Origin: Cryptomeria japonica
Lineage: Eukaryota > Streptophyta > Pinopsida > Cupressales > Cupressaceae
Length of the DNA stretch: 64,000 nucleotides
Assembly: GCF_030272615.1 (NCBI RefSeq)
Contig: NC_081406.1
Location: forward strand, 458,762,072 to 458,826,071
Direction of reading: 5' to 3'
Part shown: piece after piece, positions 24,199 to 36,651 of the stretch
Numbering within the stretch: position 1 is the first letter of the stretch
Layout of the letters: each line of letters opens with the position of its first letter
Notes under the pieces: model-generated
Told to the model about the DNA's origin: nothing
Database searches by the model: none
The model's input: only the letters and a program-made list of their open reading frames with translations
Made by a program: the position numbers and the translations under genes

Positions 24199-24990
24199 AG
24201 ACAATGCAATTCTAAGCATTGTTTCAAAGAACAATAATGAAAATACCCCAGACAATGACAATGACATATGCATGCCCCCTCGAGGAATTGGCCGGAAAGA
24301 TGCAAAGAAGAGGCCAATTGATCGATAAAAATGATAGAAAATGATAGGAGCAAACAGACTGACAATCGGAGACCAAATGCACGAAGGACAAACAATAGAA
24401 GATGCAAAAGACTACGACCAACATGAGATCGAGAGAGTGCATGTCCATCTATGCACTGACAAAGATCTATAAATGAGGCAAAGAGAATGAAATTTGCTCA
24501 TTTGCACTAGCCCAAGAATAGGATTTGTTGCTCTAGAAAAGGACACTTGCAGAGAGATGGCGAACATTCCAAGGCCAGATCACCTCGGAGAATGTGTACA
24601 CACATTCAGACGACCAGACGATGTGGGAGCAGCGGTATGTATCTTAAAAACCCATGCTTTCAATTTTATGAATTTGACTTGCTTGCGGGACATTACGGGG
24701 CCCACAACGGATGCCGAAAGGGACTCTTGCACTTGTGTAGGGTCTTCTGCGCTTGTGTAGGGATACACAGGTGCAGGTTATGATACACAGGCACAGGATG
24801 CAGAACACAGGCACAGAAGTGCATTGGCAACCCTAATTTTGGTCAAAACAACATGCAAATGATCCAGAAAGGGGGGATAAGGGTAGGATAGGTCAGAATA
24901 GCTTAAAAACACCCTGATTTGTGCATGAAAATGAGAAAATGCAACCCGTAGGAGCAAACCCTAAAACTGACAAAATATGCCCCAATTGTG
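24199..24990 (-). other. Tat-2 segment between PPT and antisense PMD, non-coding
   Basis: Shares blocks with Tat-1 9280-9900, including GCAGAGAGATGGCGAACATT. Contains ACACAGGCACAG-type short repeats at 24730-24815. Only short chance frames. Confidence 0.6.
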
Positions 24991-26760
24991 ATGCAGAGTC
25001 GACAGTATCCATTGATTACATGGGAGAACTGACCGGACTACTTCATGTTATGACATAGACTGAGAAGCACGGATAGAGATACATTAGCAGGACTGGGGAT
25101 ATACTATGTCACATTCATGCCCAAGATTAGGGAAAACACAGGACTGCTTACCACATTGGTAGAGCAATGGCATTCGGAGACCTCCTCTTTCCATCTGGCG
25201 ACTGGAGAGGCGACTGTGACACTGGAGGATGTATGGCGTATCCTCCGCATTCTGATTCATGGAGAGATGGTAGAGTATGACCCAGTGAAAGGGAGAGATG
25301 CATTGTGCAGATTATTTGAGTGCGACATAGATGATCTGGATATCGTAGAGAGGGAGATCGGCTAGGAGAGCATGGCATCAGAGTATGATCGATGATATGT
25401 GGTGATAGCATGTCTACTAGCAGGAGATAGATGAGGACATGGATTCCCGATTGGATGGGGAAGAGTGCTAGAGTGGATGGCGACAGAGGGGACAATGTAC
25501 GCATGGGGACCATGTGTACTGGCTATGCTATATTTTCAGTTGCATCAGATAGCATATCAGGGAGTACAGACATTGAGCTGTGGAGTCACACTGTTACAGG
25601 TATGGGCATTTGAGCACATAGCCATATGTCGACCGATTGCAGAGAGACAGGTAGTACCACACCAACCATATGTGTACTGCTATGGGGGAGCACTGAGATA
25701 GGGTCCTTTTGGATACATATTATATTGGCGACACGAGCTAGATAGATTGAGAGAGTTCACATGGAGACCATATCGTGATTGCCCTGGATGGTCAGATGAT
25801 AGTGATGAGCTACCGTATTGTAGACAAGAGAGGTACCTGATTGGGTGACCAGTGAATCACCAGAGAGTCAGACGATAGTTTGGAGAGAGGCAGGATGTAC
25901 CTAGGAGGACTGCACACTTTGCCCGATCTCACAGAGAGACGAGTCAGTGGGGGAGTATGATTCAACCACACATAGCATATGCTGACTTCTCACAGCTACA
26001 ACAAAGATAGTGGGATTGGAGATCAAATGTAGTGGACGTCGGGACAATAGAGGAGTATGAGAGATGGTTTGCACGACGATGGCCAGTGCCATTGACAGAT
26101 CCGGATATTCCAGTACCGAGGCGACAGGAGGACTTCCCACTCGCTGGAGAGGAGGATGGAGATGATGAGGACGAGGAGGATGAGGGTGGTGATGAGGATG
26201 AGGAGGATGACAAGGATAGAGATGAGGAGGGGGATGACGAGGATGAGCCAGATTCAGGCGAGCAGGAGGCATTGTAGGATATACCCATAGAGCCAGAGAC
26301 AGCTAGCATAGAGGAGATGGAGATGTGCAAGGCTACCATAGCGAGTTAGCATGATCATATTGTGACATTAGAGAGACAGAATGATCAGTTCAGAGCGGAG
26401 ATAGCCAGACTCACAGCGGCTCGAGATACAGCGATAGTGCAAGCACAATGAGAAGAACAGAGAGTCACTGAGTATATTGGGTCGATTAGGGATTCCAGTG
26501 CACGGGAGATGGCACAGATGTTGGTAGAGACCGGAGAGGAGATACGCCATTCAAGGACATTATATGAGAGTGCAGTTCCACCAGAGCAAAGAGCAGCTTC
26601 ATATCGGGCACGATCGAGGACAGAGAGCAGGGCACGCTCTCGGAGGTCATTGAGCAGCATGGGGGTGAGTGGACCTATGAGACCACCACAGCCAGGACTA
26701 GGAGGGACATCATCCATGAGACATGGCAGGGATGAGGAGGACAGAGGGAGGACCCAGTGA
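24991..26760 (+). pseudogene. Plant mobile domain (PMD) frame antisense to Tat-2, about 590 codons, about 12 stops, no frameshift
   Basis: Starting at the ATG at 24991 (MQSRQYPLITWEN), a single frame can be followed to the stop at 26758-26760. The PMD core lies near residues 40-130: TTLVEQWHSETSSFHLATGE, then TLEDVWRILRILIHGEMV; later MYAWGPCVLAMLYFQLHQ and VWAFEHIAICRP. An acidic Asp/Glu run follows (26150-26265), then a helical charged tail and an Arg/Ser-rich end (RARSRTESRARSRRS). About twelve internal stops are all TAG or TGA at places where Trp, Gln or Arg codons fit, with no indel, suggesting decay by transitions after a long intact life. Family knowledge: PMD proteins work in plant silencing, and antisense PMD-like frames occur in Tat elements. 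Its role for the element is unknown. Confidence 0.8.
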
Positions 26761-28474
26761 CAGAGGCACATGCTTCGTATGATGGACAGATGTAGTTTGA
26801 CATTTTGTAGTCAGCCTGCGGGCCATACTTAGGACACACAGTCGAATTTTGTACTCTGATATTAGTGTGATATACGATATGATATGCATTGATATGATGG
26901 GATGCAATGTGTTATGACTGATAGTTATTTTTCATGTATGGATGACTTATGCACTGTTGATGTACCATTGTGGAACATGTATGGATATATATTTTTTTGT
27001 GTTTTTTTATTTTTGATGCATTTATAATATGAAATGGACAAAATGCTTGATGTGATGCTCGATGTGATGCAAATGTACTAATCAAATGGATGCAGGATGC
27101 AACATATGTGTGTGGAGATTAGAGAATGAGATTGAACTTACTATCCAAACTAATGGAAGAAATGTTATTAAGAAGAAAATGAGACAGAGGACAGTTAGAG
27201 ATGAAGAAAAAATTGCTTTCAGTAATGCACTTTGTAGGTGAGAACCTTTATTTTAATGTAGCAAAATGGATGCATAGCATCATGGCATTGAAGGCCAGAG
27301 CTGAAATGCAACCCTTTTTGCAAAAGACAGACACATTGCAGACAAACAACAATCACAACAAAAAAGAAAGGGACCATGAACCATCTCGGTCACTCTAAAT
27401 CACTCAGTGACATCATCGAGAAACATAGGAACATGATCAAAGCCAAAGATAAATCAATATGCACAAATTCCAACAAGTCAAACAAACATCTTGATCTTCA
27501 TTGTCAAAAGTTGAAAGTGCTGATAAGACGATCATGCTGTTTGGTTTCAAGACATGCGGTACCCCGTCTAAGACAGGACATAGTCTGGTTTCGAGTATAC
27601 CACACCCTGTATAAGACCCATGATAGTGTGCCAAGGATGAATGATTTTGAGGTTGATTGATATGACAATTCTGATCAGTTTGAATGGCTGGTTTGATTGA
27701 AAAGGTTCATCTGTTTATGCATGATTTCAGTAAAGCACAGTGCATGATTGCGTGTCGTTGGAGGGATGCTCAGTGATTTGTCTTATGCACAAAAGGGATC
27801 ATTTATTGCGAAATGCTTGTTTTTTGGATTTTAATGTTTTGAAATGTTTTTATGTTCATTTTTTTTTTTAGGACTTTATATGATTTTTTAGGGATTTTTT
27901 TCAAGACGTTATTTGATTTTTTTGGATTTTTTTCAAGACAGTATTTGATTTTTTTGGATTTTTTTCAGGACATTTTTTTAATTTTTATGATTTTTTTAGG
28001 ACATTTTTCAAATTTTTTGATTTATTTCAGGACATTTTCAATTTTTTTTGGATTATTTCAGGACATTTTTCAATTTAGAAGCTCTAGTGGTTGATCATGA
28101 CAAAGGGAGCGTACCTAATGCACATCGGAAAGACATATATAGAAGCCTGGACCGGAATGTATGCACAAGAATCGGAGTATGCAAGACAATGATGTTGACC
28201 AATCACAGGCCTAGAATAGAACAATGAGTCAAGACAAAGATAGGCATGATAAACCGACTGAGAGAAAGCATAATCTAGAGGTCATGACAGATGACAGAGG
28301 AGTGATCTCGATTTACACATGGCGCCTGTTTGCCAGGTTTTCACCATGGTACTTGCCCAAAGCGTCTGTTTGCTAGGTTTTCACTAGAGGGCGAATCATT
28401 TTTCTTTACTTTTTTTTTTTTTTTTGTATTTTTTCGCTTTTTTCACTTTTTTTTTTTTTTTTGTATTTTTTCAG
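26761..28474 (-). other. Tat-2 region between antisense PMD and integrase, non-coding
   Basis: Matches Tat-1 in blocks (27130-27800 with about 9980-10790). Includes a T-rich tandem repeat (27860-28075) and duplicated TGCCAGGTTTTCAC words near 28335-28390 shared with 11615-11680. T homopolymers at 28405-28460. Confidence 0.6.
27860..28075. repeat. T-rich tandem repeat, about 35-bp unit
   Basis: About six degenerate units of GATTTTTTTGGATTTTTTTC plus AGGACATTTTT; the Tat-1 counterpart at 10868-10990 has fewer, cleaner units. Confidence 0.8.
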
Positions 28475-29677
28475 GATCATACTTGAAGAAGTGTTGATAG
28501 AAAATTATGCCCAGTACTTGTGAAGGTGCATGCTGTTGACACGATCAGACAAAGGTTCACCTTCTGGAGTGGCAAGCTGATATGCCCCCGAGCCATAGGC
28601 TGCAGTCACTATGAAAGGCCCAACCCAATTAAGTTCAAACTTACCTTTGATAATGTCAGTAGACTATGCATTCTAAGGGTTTTCCTTTAAAACCAAATCT
28701 CCCACTTCGAAGTGTCGCCCTTTGACTTTCTTATTATAAGAGCGACGGAGACGGTTTTGATATGCTTGCAAATGTGTCAGGGTTGTCTGACGTTTCTCAT
28801 CTAACATCTCAAGCTGATGCAACTGAGAGACTTTGTGTGTCTCATCATCAATCAGATGTTGCAAGGAAACACGCAAGGAAGGAATCTCCACTTCCAAGGG
28901 TAAAATAGCTTCCGCACCATACACCAAGGAATAAGGTGTTGCGCCAGTAGGTGTGTGGATAGAAGTGCAATAGGCCCATAGTGCTGGATTCAACTATACA
29001 TGCCAATCTCGACCAGCGTCATTGACAACCTTCTTTAGGATCTTGATAATGGTTTTATTTGATGCTTCGGCTTGACCATTACCCTGTGGATAGTATGGAC
29101 TGGAAAAATGGTGTTGGATATGAAACTTTTCACAGAGTTCCTTGACATCTTTATTCTTGAAGGGACGACCATTATCTGTGATTATGGCAAGAGGAACCCC
29201 ATACCGGCATATGATATAATTCAAGAGGAGTTTTGAAATTTGCACTCCAATGATATAGGTCATGGGGATAGCCTCGATCCATTTTGTAAAATACTCTGTG
29301 GCTGTAATGATGAACTTGTGTCCATTTGCAGATGTCGGGTGAATCTTGCCAATAAGATCCAATCCCCATTGGGAGAAGGGCCATGGAGATATGACAAAAT
29401 GAAGCTCTTGGGCTGGTGCATGAATGTAGTTTCCATGGATCTAGCATTTGTAGCACTTCTTAACAAAATCATGAACATCTTTTTCCAGAGTGGGCCAATA
29501 ATACCCAGCACGAATCAACTTTTTGGCTAAGCTCAGACCTTTGAAATGGCCCCCACATATACCATCATGAACCTCGTGTAAAGTCATTTGTGCTTCATCA
29601 GAATCCAAACACCTAAGGAGGGTATGGTCAAAAGAATGACGGTAAAGGGTGTCGGTGATGATGACATATTTGGCTGT
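28475..29677 (-). pseudogene. Tat-2 integrase
   Basis: Integrase inserts element DNA into the genome. On the minus strand an HHCC-type zinc-binding region (HEVHDGICGGHFKG, then CYKC near 29450) is followed by the catalytic core with all three acidic residues: LDLIGKIHP near 29360, TDNGRPFKNKD near 29180 and GQAEASNKT near 29080. The C-terminal part (NPALWAYCTSIHTPTGATPY, VYGAEAILPLEVEIPS, YNKKVKGRHFEVGDLVL) is of the gypsy GPY/F style. One TAG at 28994-28996 interrupts the core/C-terminal junction where Gln is expected, and other stops lie near 28670. It is in the same frame as the second RNase H upstream. Confidence 0.88.
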
Positions 29678-30310
29678 CTATCGGACGAAGGCTCGGCGTT
29701 GGTTAGTGGAAAGGTTAGGTGGTAAGGTTTGGGATTTCAAATATTGATATACATCTTTGTACCACAGGGAGTTGGAACCAACAAGAACACACATCACATC
29801 TGCTATCAGAATGTAAAAAGAAGGAACAAGCAACTGTTCGACCAAAAATTCACATTTGTCCATATTGTTTGGCATATTTAACATGGAGGCGATCATAGCC
29901 ATCGCATCTGCTGACTTGTTTTGCATTCTTGGAACTTGACTGAAATGGATAACCGTGAATTTTGTTTTGAAGAAATCTACCATATGCTTATAGGGAATAA
30001 GCTTTTCATCTTTTGTTTTGCAGTCATCATTCACTTGCCGGATGACTAATTGAGAATCTCCATAGACTTGCAAATGTGTGATATTCCAGTGGACTGCTAC
30101 TCGAAGTCCTGTGACCAGTGCTTCATACTCTACAATGTTATTGGTACAATGAAAAGTTATCCTGTAGGACTTGGGAATAGCATCACCTTGAGGGGTGACA
30201 AACAAGATGCTGACTTCAGACCTGAACTTGGTATGGGATCCATCAAAGTATAACTTCCATTCATTAGAAGATGTGAGAGCAAAGACTGATTCATCTGGAA
30301 AATCGGTCAA
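29678..30310 (-). pseudogene. Tat-2 second (archaeal-type) RNase H domain
   Basis: 210 codons open. WKLYFDGSHTKF, NNIVEYEALVTGLRVA, VYGDSQLVIRQVN and VPRMQNKSADAMAMIAS are the four conserved blocks, with the Asp, Glu, Asp and final Asp of the active site present (FDG, EYEAL, GDSQ, ADA). A second RNase H between the pol RNase H and integrase marks the Tat lineage. It begins one frame away from the preceding RNase H (overlap at 30307-30310), so a frameshift separates them. Confidence 0.9.
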
Positions 30311-30957
30311 ATGGGATGATCATCATAAATAGGAGCCTCTGCAAGTTGATCTGCAATGACTTGTCCTTTTATTGCCTTTCGCTCCATATACTCAATATCA
30401 AATTCACTGAGGATTATAAACCACTTTGCTAGGTGACTCATCAAAGCTGCTCTGCTAAGCAAGTATTTTAGGGGATCAATTTTTGCAACCAGCAATGTTT
30501 GGTGATTTAACATATAATGTCGGAGCTTTTGTGTTGCAAATACCACTGCTAAGCATGCCCTTTCAATAGTTGAATAATTTAGCTCATAACCTACTAGTGT
30601 CCGGCTGATATAGTAAATAGCTCGCTCTTTGCCATTCTCATCCTGTTGAGCCAAGAGAACTCCTAGTGCCATTTCAGTTGTAGAAATATACAATATAAAA
30701 GGCTTTCCTTCTATAGGAGGCATTAGAATAGGCAGTGACAGCAAATAGTCTTTGAGAGCTTGAAAGGCTGATTGACATTGCTCAGTCCATTTAAAAGCGA
30801 CACCTTTATGCAATAGATGCTTGAATGGATGACATTTGTCGGCCAACTGAGCTATGAAGCAACGGATTGACTGGAGCTTTCCTTCCAGACTGTGTAGTTG
30901 ACGGAGATTAGAAGGAGGAGGCATATCCATTATTGCTTTAACCTTGGCAGGGTTGAC
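30307..30957 (-). pseudogene. Tat-2 gypsy RNase H domain
   Basis: Connection and RNase H: FKHLLHKGVAFKWTEQCQSA, KPFILYISTTEMALGVLLAQ, ERAIYYISRTLVGYELNYS, ACLAVVFATQKLRHYML, YLLSRAALMSHLAKW. This follows the RT in the same frame; a TAG at 30958-30960 separates the two open segments at a codon where Gln is likely. Confidence 0.88.
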
Positions 30958-31560
30958 CTAAATGCCTCTGTGAGAAACAATGTACCCTAGTAATTTGCCA
31001 GCTATGACACCAAAGACACACTTCTTTGGATTGAGTCTGAGCTTGTAGGTCTCCATTCGGTCAAAGATTGGTCCCAAGATGGCTAGATGACTATCTCTTG
31101 TGATAGATTTGCATAATAAGTCATCAACATAGTCCTCCATCAAAGTATGCATGAAATCATGGAAAATTGTTGTCATTGCTCTTTGATATGTTGCACCTGC
31201 ATTTTTAAGACCGAAGGGCATCACATTCCAACAGTAGGTACCCCAAGCACATGTGAATGCAGTTTTATGTTGATCTTCAGGAGCAATACAAATTTGGTTA
31301 TAGTCGGAGAAACCATCCATCAATGAGAGCATCTCATATCCAGCAGTCATATCGACTATGATGTTGATATTTGGCAATGGAAAATCATCTTTAGGGCATG
31401 CTTTATTGAGATCCCTAAAATCTGTGCAGATTCTAATGCCCCCAATTACTTTGCTAACTGGTACTAAATTTGAAATTCAATCTGCATAATTGATGGGTCT
31501 GATAAAGCCCACATCTAGTAATTTTTTCAGTTCTACCTTGACCAAAAGAGCCACTTGGGG
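30958..31560 (-). pseudogene. Tat-2 reverse transcriptase
   Basis: Copies element RNA into DNA. The RT begins in the frame above (VKVELKKLLDVGFIRPINYAD at the end of 31477-32685). A TGA at 31477 replaces the usual Trp after YAD, and the frame continues with VIGGIRICTDFRDLNKACP, SLMDGFSDYNQICIAPEDQ (first catalytic Asp), TFAYCWNVMPFGLKNAGATY-type block and EDYVDDLLCKS (catalytic YVDD). The TGA and the TAG at 30958 are the only breaks, and both are in frame. Confidence 0.9.
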
Positions 31561-32790
31561 ATGCATCTTTCTAAGTTTTTGTTTGACAGGCTTGGCATCT
31601 ACTTTTAATGGCAAATGATGAAGGACTAATTCTAGATCGAGGCCAGGCATATCTGCATAGGACCATGCAAAGTTGATCTTCTTCTCAAGAAAGAAATTGA
31701 CAAAATCTATCTTTTCCTGTTGTGATAGAGAAGCAGCAAAATGAATGACCTTAGGGGTGTCAGGTGTACCCAAATTGATTTCTTCGGTCATTTCCACAAG
31801 CAATGTTGATTTATCCTGACTTGATAGGGGTATGTCCACTCTTCCACCTTTGGGCGCCTCAGAGAGGTTTTCACCCGCAGGTACGTCTTTTATTTTTACT
31901 TTTGTATGATCAGAGAGTGCCTTATGGTTTTCACTCAAAGATCTATGCTTTTGATTTTTTACTTTTTCTTTTCTTTTTTCATTTTGATGACTAGAAGATG
32001 GAGTTGACTCCCCAAAATATGCTGTGGAATCTAGGTCAATAGCAAATCCTGCCTTATGATCACCTTGTGGTATGCCTTCCTGTAGTCCAAGGAATTCTGC
32101 AATTGCTTCGTCATTTTGAAAATAGTCCAATGTGAGTGGTTCTTGTTGGTCATGTTGGATAAGCTGGGGATAGATGAGGGGCATGTCATCATCGGTTTTT
32201 AGGAGAGAGAGGGCTGATACAGTAAGGATGTGAACATGTGTGGTATCACTATTCGAACTGCTTGTATCTGATTTGAAGCTTGGATCCCAGAATGACTCTA
32301 TCCAAGCATGAGGACATGTTTTAGGAAGAGGAGTTATTTCATGTTTGTCTTCCATAGGCAAATTATCAGGGTTAAGGAAAATATTATCAAGGGCATAGGA
32401 TCTAGAAGAAAAGGAACTCCACTCCCATTCATTGGAATCAGTTTCGGGTCGAGTATCCTCAGGTGTTATTTCATCGTCAGAGTCACGCCCTTTTCCATGC
32501 GTGGTCACTTTGGAAGATGAGGGTCCAATTTGTAACGGTACAAAACCTAACCCTAAAGTTGGAGGTCGCATCTTGGGTATAACAGGTTCTAGCCTTCCAT
32601 TGTTGTTCAGGCCTAAGCCACTGCAGCTGTCATATCCTTTCTTTTGTATCATAGTGAATCCTTTGCCGTACCGTTCTACTGGCAACCTGACAGGTGGGGT
32701 CTCAGTTGGATCCTTATAAAGCCAATCTATGACATCATCATCTAGAGTTTCTTTGTCGAGTTCACCCCATCTTGTAAATGTAGTGGGAGG
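31477..32790 (-). pseudogene. Tat-2 G-patch and protease-RT linker
   Basis: An open frame of 402 codons, extended upstream in frame to the TAG at 32791. Near its start GKGFTMIQKKGYDSCSGLG and GLGFVP form a G-patch-like, glycine-spaced segment that is common in Tat polyproteins and thought to bind nucleic acid. The middle is acidic and Ser-rich, without known domain. The last part (VDFVNFFLEKKINFAWSYAD-like, then HHLPLKVDAKPVKQKLRKM) is the standard entry to gypsy RT. Confidence 0.8.
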
Positions 32791-33490
32791 CTAATATTGA
32801 ATAACCACCTTAGGTTCCTTTTGCAATAAATGCGGTTTGCCATATGATTTTGGAGATATTGGTAAATTCCTGATGAGGAATGTTTGATCCATTGAATATT
32901 CTCCACATCCTTGGTCTTGTATCTTCAATTTTCCTTTGACAGCATCTAACAATTCATTAGGATCCACATAACTATGTGATTTGGCCTCTCTATTGACTGG
33001 GACTTGCTGCTGAGGGGTATCCTTTAGAGTAGCACAAAATTGAAATGGATTAGGATCTCCTGGAATTGTTATCTTAGTTCCATTGTAAGGATATTTTAAA
33101 CATTGATGATAGGTGGATGGAATTGCTTTCATTGCATGGATCCATGGACGGCCAAGAATCATATTGTAAGGGAGATCGAGGTCTAGGACCTGCAGGAAAG
33201 TGTTTTCTGTCATTGGACCGACCCTAATAGGCAATGTAATTATCCCTTTGGATGGGTGCTCAACATCATCATATGCTTTGATTGTTATTCTTTTGGAAGC
33301 ATCAATGTCATTTTCTGTATAACCAAGGCCAATGACCACTCTCAAGGTACAAATATTAAGACCCGCTCTGCCATCTATCAAGACTCGTCGGATTTTGCAA
33401 TTATGGACAAAGACTTCAAGGTATAAAGGATCATTATGAGGGAGCTTATCAGGTGAGATATCATTTTTAGAAAATGCGACATTTTTGGGA
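32791..33490 (-). pseudogene. Tat-2 aspartic protease
   Basis: Processes the polyprotein. LIDGRAGLNICTLRVV contains the active-site motif as D-G-R-A (family D[ST]G), and LPYNMILGRPWIHAMKAIPS is the second conserved block with the substrate-flap/ILG motif. The sequence is open upstream of the listed Met into KLPHNDPLYLEVFVHNCK. A TAG at 32791 ends the open segment. The altered DSG/DTG motif (DGR) is frequent in Tat elements as drawn from family knowledge, or may be a mutation. Confidence 0.8.
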
Positions 33491-33754
33491 AATAGCTAGA
33501 TGTCCAATCGGGGCTTGAAACTAGTCAACATCAATGTCTGTCGGGACAGTGGACTCAATTAAAGCTTTATCCAGGACTGCACAATGCATGGGGGACATTT
33601 TCAACAACTCAAGGATTGATATTTGTGCAGGTGTCTTTCCTAGATGATCCAAGACATTATACTGACTTGCAGGAGTTGGTTTGGGAGGAGCTGCAGGAGC
33701 TCCTTTCAGGACTATTTTGGATCGACGAGTGGTGACTGCACAAGAAGGATCTTG

Positions 33755-36651
33755 TCACTTTATTCTTAGGGTGGAAACATACTCATTTGACACTCGGAAA
33801 CAATTGATGACATTGTTATAACTAGTGTTTGCATAATTTTCTATTTGAGTAGAGTTTGAAGAAGATGCCTTACCCTTATCATGATCAAGCAAAGGAGTTT
33901 TGAAAATGGTATGATCAGTGTTAGAGGTCGCATGGGGTGGATCTACCTCAATTACTCCTTTCTCTAACAGGTCTTGAATCAGATGCTTCAATTGAAAACA
34001 TGATTTAATTTTATGTCCTTTGGACCGATGGTATTCACAATAGGCATTATCATTCCACCAATGCGGCTTTACCACAGGTTCTGCCTTGATATCTGGTAGC
34101 TTGATAAATTTTGCTTGTATTAATTGTTTCATTACTGATTCAATAGGCTCTCCAAATGGCATAAACTGTCGAGGAGGCCCATCCCGCGATCGGAAAAGTT
34201 TGCATTGTTGGTTTTGTTGTTGGCCTTGTTGTTGATTATATTGTTGAGTATGCTGTTGTTGAGTAACATTGCTCATTGGCGCTTGATTTTGTTCCATAGT
34301 TGACATATTAGGAACACTCAATTTCTTGCATCAACAACTCCATCATTAGTAACATTCTTGTTCTTATACCAAAATCTATTTCTATCCCCTGAATTGTTCG
34401 TGTTGTCACTGTCTTTGTTAAGCTTAATGATTCCTTTAGCTACAAGAGCAGTTTCAAAATTCATCCCTTTCTTAATGAGTTTCTCAATAGTACTGGGAAT
34501 TTTCAATTTCAGTTCATACATCATTTCTGGGACCAAATTTTGGATAAACAGATTCACTTGTTGTTCTTCCGGTATATCGAGGGAAGAACGACTATACAAG
34601 CTTTGCCATCATTGCAAAAAAGTCACTAATGGTTCACCTTGCTTTTGCTTGGTGTTGCATAAATCTGACATAGTCACGTCACTATCGATGTTGAATGCAA
34701 AGTGAGATATAAACTTTTGAGCCAATTCAGACCAAGTCTTTATATTTCTTGGCAGATGCGAATACCAATCCATGGCTTGTCCTGTGAGACTTCATGCAAA
34801 TAATCGCATTAAATATGTCTCCTCATAACTCACTTCAGTACATGCCGCGAAAAATGCTCGAATGTGATCTTTTGGATTGCCATTCCCTTTATATTTCTCA
34901 AAATTAGGTGCCTCAAAATGTTTAGGGAACGAAGGCATGTATAAGCTCTTGTCAAATGGATTAGGACATAAATCCTGATCTGTATACAACTTCTTTGTTC
35001 CTTTCATTTCTAATGCATCAACTTGTCATTGCAACTTCTCAAGCTGTTGCGCAATTGTATCAAATTTTGGAGGTCCATCATTAATCCTGGTGGATACTCT
35101 TTGTCGATACATCATGTTTCCGATCGGTTGTTGATGTTCTGAAATGGCCGTTTTTGGTGTCTCTGGCATATAATGTTCTTGGTACATCTCTTATTGTTGT
35201 GGTTGTGCCATGCCTTGATACTGACTTTGTTGCTATACTTCTTGGAGCCTAGGTTGATATTGCAATTGAGTAGGTTGTTGATATTGCACAGGCGCCAATT
35301 GCGGTTGTGAAGTATGATAGCTTGTTTGCCTTGGCATATATTGAGGCACACGTTGGTGTTGAGGCTAACGAATCGGAATTTGTTGACTTTGTGCCAATTG
35401 TTGTCATGGTGTATATCCCATCATTTGTAAAAAACTTTGTTTAGGTGGTTTTTGTTGCTTCTCCTTAAGATGGGGTATGGCACTTGCATTAACTTGCTGT
35501 GTTGTTTGTCCAATCCACTGTGATGGTTGCAAGTTTGCATTAACTTGTAATGGTGCAGAGGGCGCTGCAACGTGTTGTCGAATGTGGTATTGTTGTTGTT
35601 GTACATTGCTTGTTTGCACATTCGATTGTACCTTTTGCGGATTACTCAATTGTTGCAATAATTGTTGTTGGTGCAAACCACTATCTGTAGCTCTTTGTGT
35701 CGCCATTATCGAAGGATTTGTCGCAATAGTGTTTGGCAAGTATATTGAACTTAACGGGACATAAGAACTTTGTTGCATCATGGAATTGCTTTGGACATTA
35801 GTGATATCAGGCATCCCAGTCGTGAAGCTTTCCTGCATCTTAGATTTTGATCCAATTTTATGCATGTAAGGAACCACTTCTTGTTGAGGGACAGCTGTCA
35901 ATATTTGAGTGGTCTTCATTTGATCTTGTGTTACAGGTGTTGTGTTGAACAATGGATTATTTATTGTCTCAAATGGTGACTTTTGAGGAATAGTCACCGT
36001 CAATGCCTTTGAAGCATGTTTACTCATCAAGGTAGGCTGAGTTTCTGGTTGCACATTTTCTTCATTTGGATGCGGAGAGAAACTTAACAACTCACCACCT
36101 TATTGTTTTTGCACATTGACTTGCTCACTTGGGGAGGTCACATTACTCATCATGTTAAGATATTTTTGTGGGAACATTTTAAAGACCTTGTTCAAGAACT
36201 TATCCATCTTTTTTGTTATCTTTGGATCTTGAAGGAACATGTCAACATCATCAGAAGCATCAGAATCTGATGAAAAATCTGGTTGGATATTTGGATTCGT
36301 TTCTTGTTGAATGCCTTGATCTGAAACAAATCCTTGCGGAAGAGTTTGTTCTTCTTATAATGTTTGAGTTTGAATGTCATGTTGCAGGTGTGGTTGATTC
36401 CAATTGAAAGGTGCACTTCCTCTTGGAGTTGGTGGAACACTCCCATGTCATGGTTTCATAGGTACAAACACTGGTTCATATAATGGAGGTGGTCCAAGTT
36501 AAACCATTCCATATGGTGGTAATGATGTGTTTGATGAACCTTCAATTTGTACTGTTTGACTAGTTTGAAACTATGGATTTGATATGTTGTCAATGGGTTG
36601 ATACGTTGGTTCACCCATCTTTTTAGATTTTGATCTTGTCTCAACAGGCAT
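33755..36651 (-). pseudogene. Tat-2 gag
   Basis: Structural particle protein. The chosen start is the ATG at 36649-36651 (MPVETRSKSKK), in frame with most downstream gag-pol pieces. Order: an N-terminal Pro/Gln-rich half (36651-35404, several TAA/TAG/TGA at likely Gln codons; QQLLQQLSNPQK, QQQQYHIRQ); the retrotransposon gag core (FEKYKGNGNPKDHIRAFFA at 34920-34860, then SLYSRSSLDIPEEQQVNLF and ENLVP-like block, 34318-34599); and, one frame over (33755-34321), a Gln-rich stretch with a zinc finger of the C-x2-H-x4-H-x4-C type (CEYHRSKGHKIKSC) and LLEKGVIEVD. The frameshift at 34318-34321 and the stops make it non-functional. Confidence 0.85.

Noticed and set aside
25962-26339. Minus-strand Ser-rich and His/Pro-rich frames
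   Set aside because: Shadow of the GAGGATGA-rich acidic stretch of the PMD frame.
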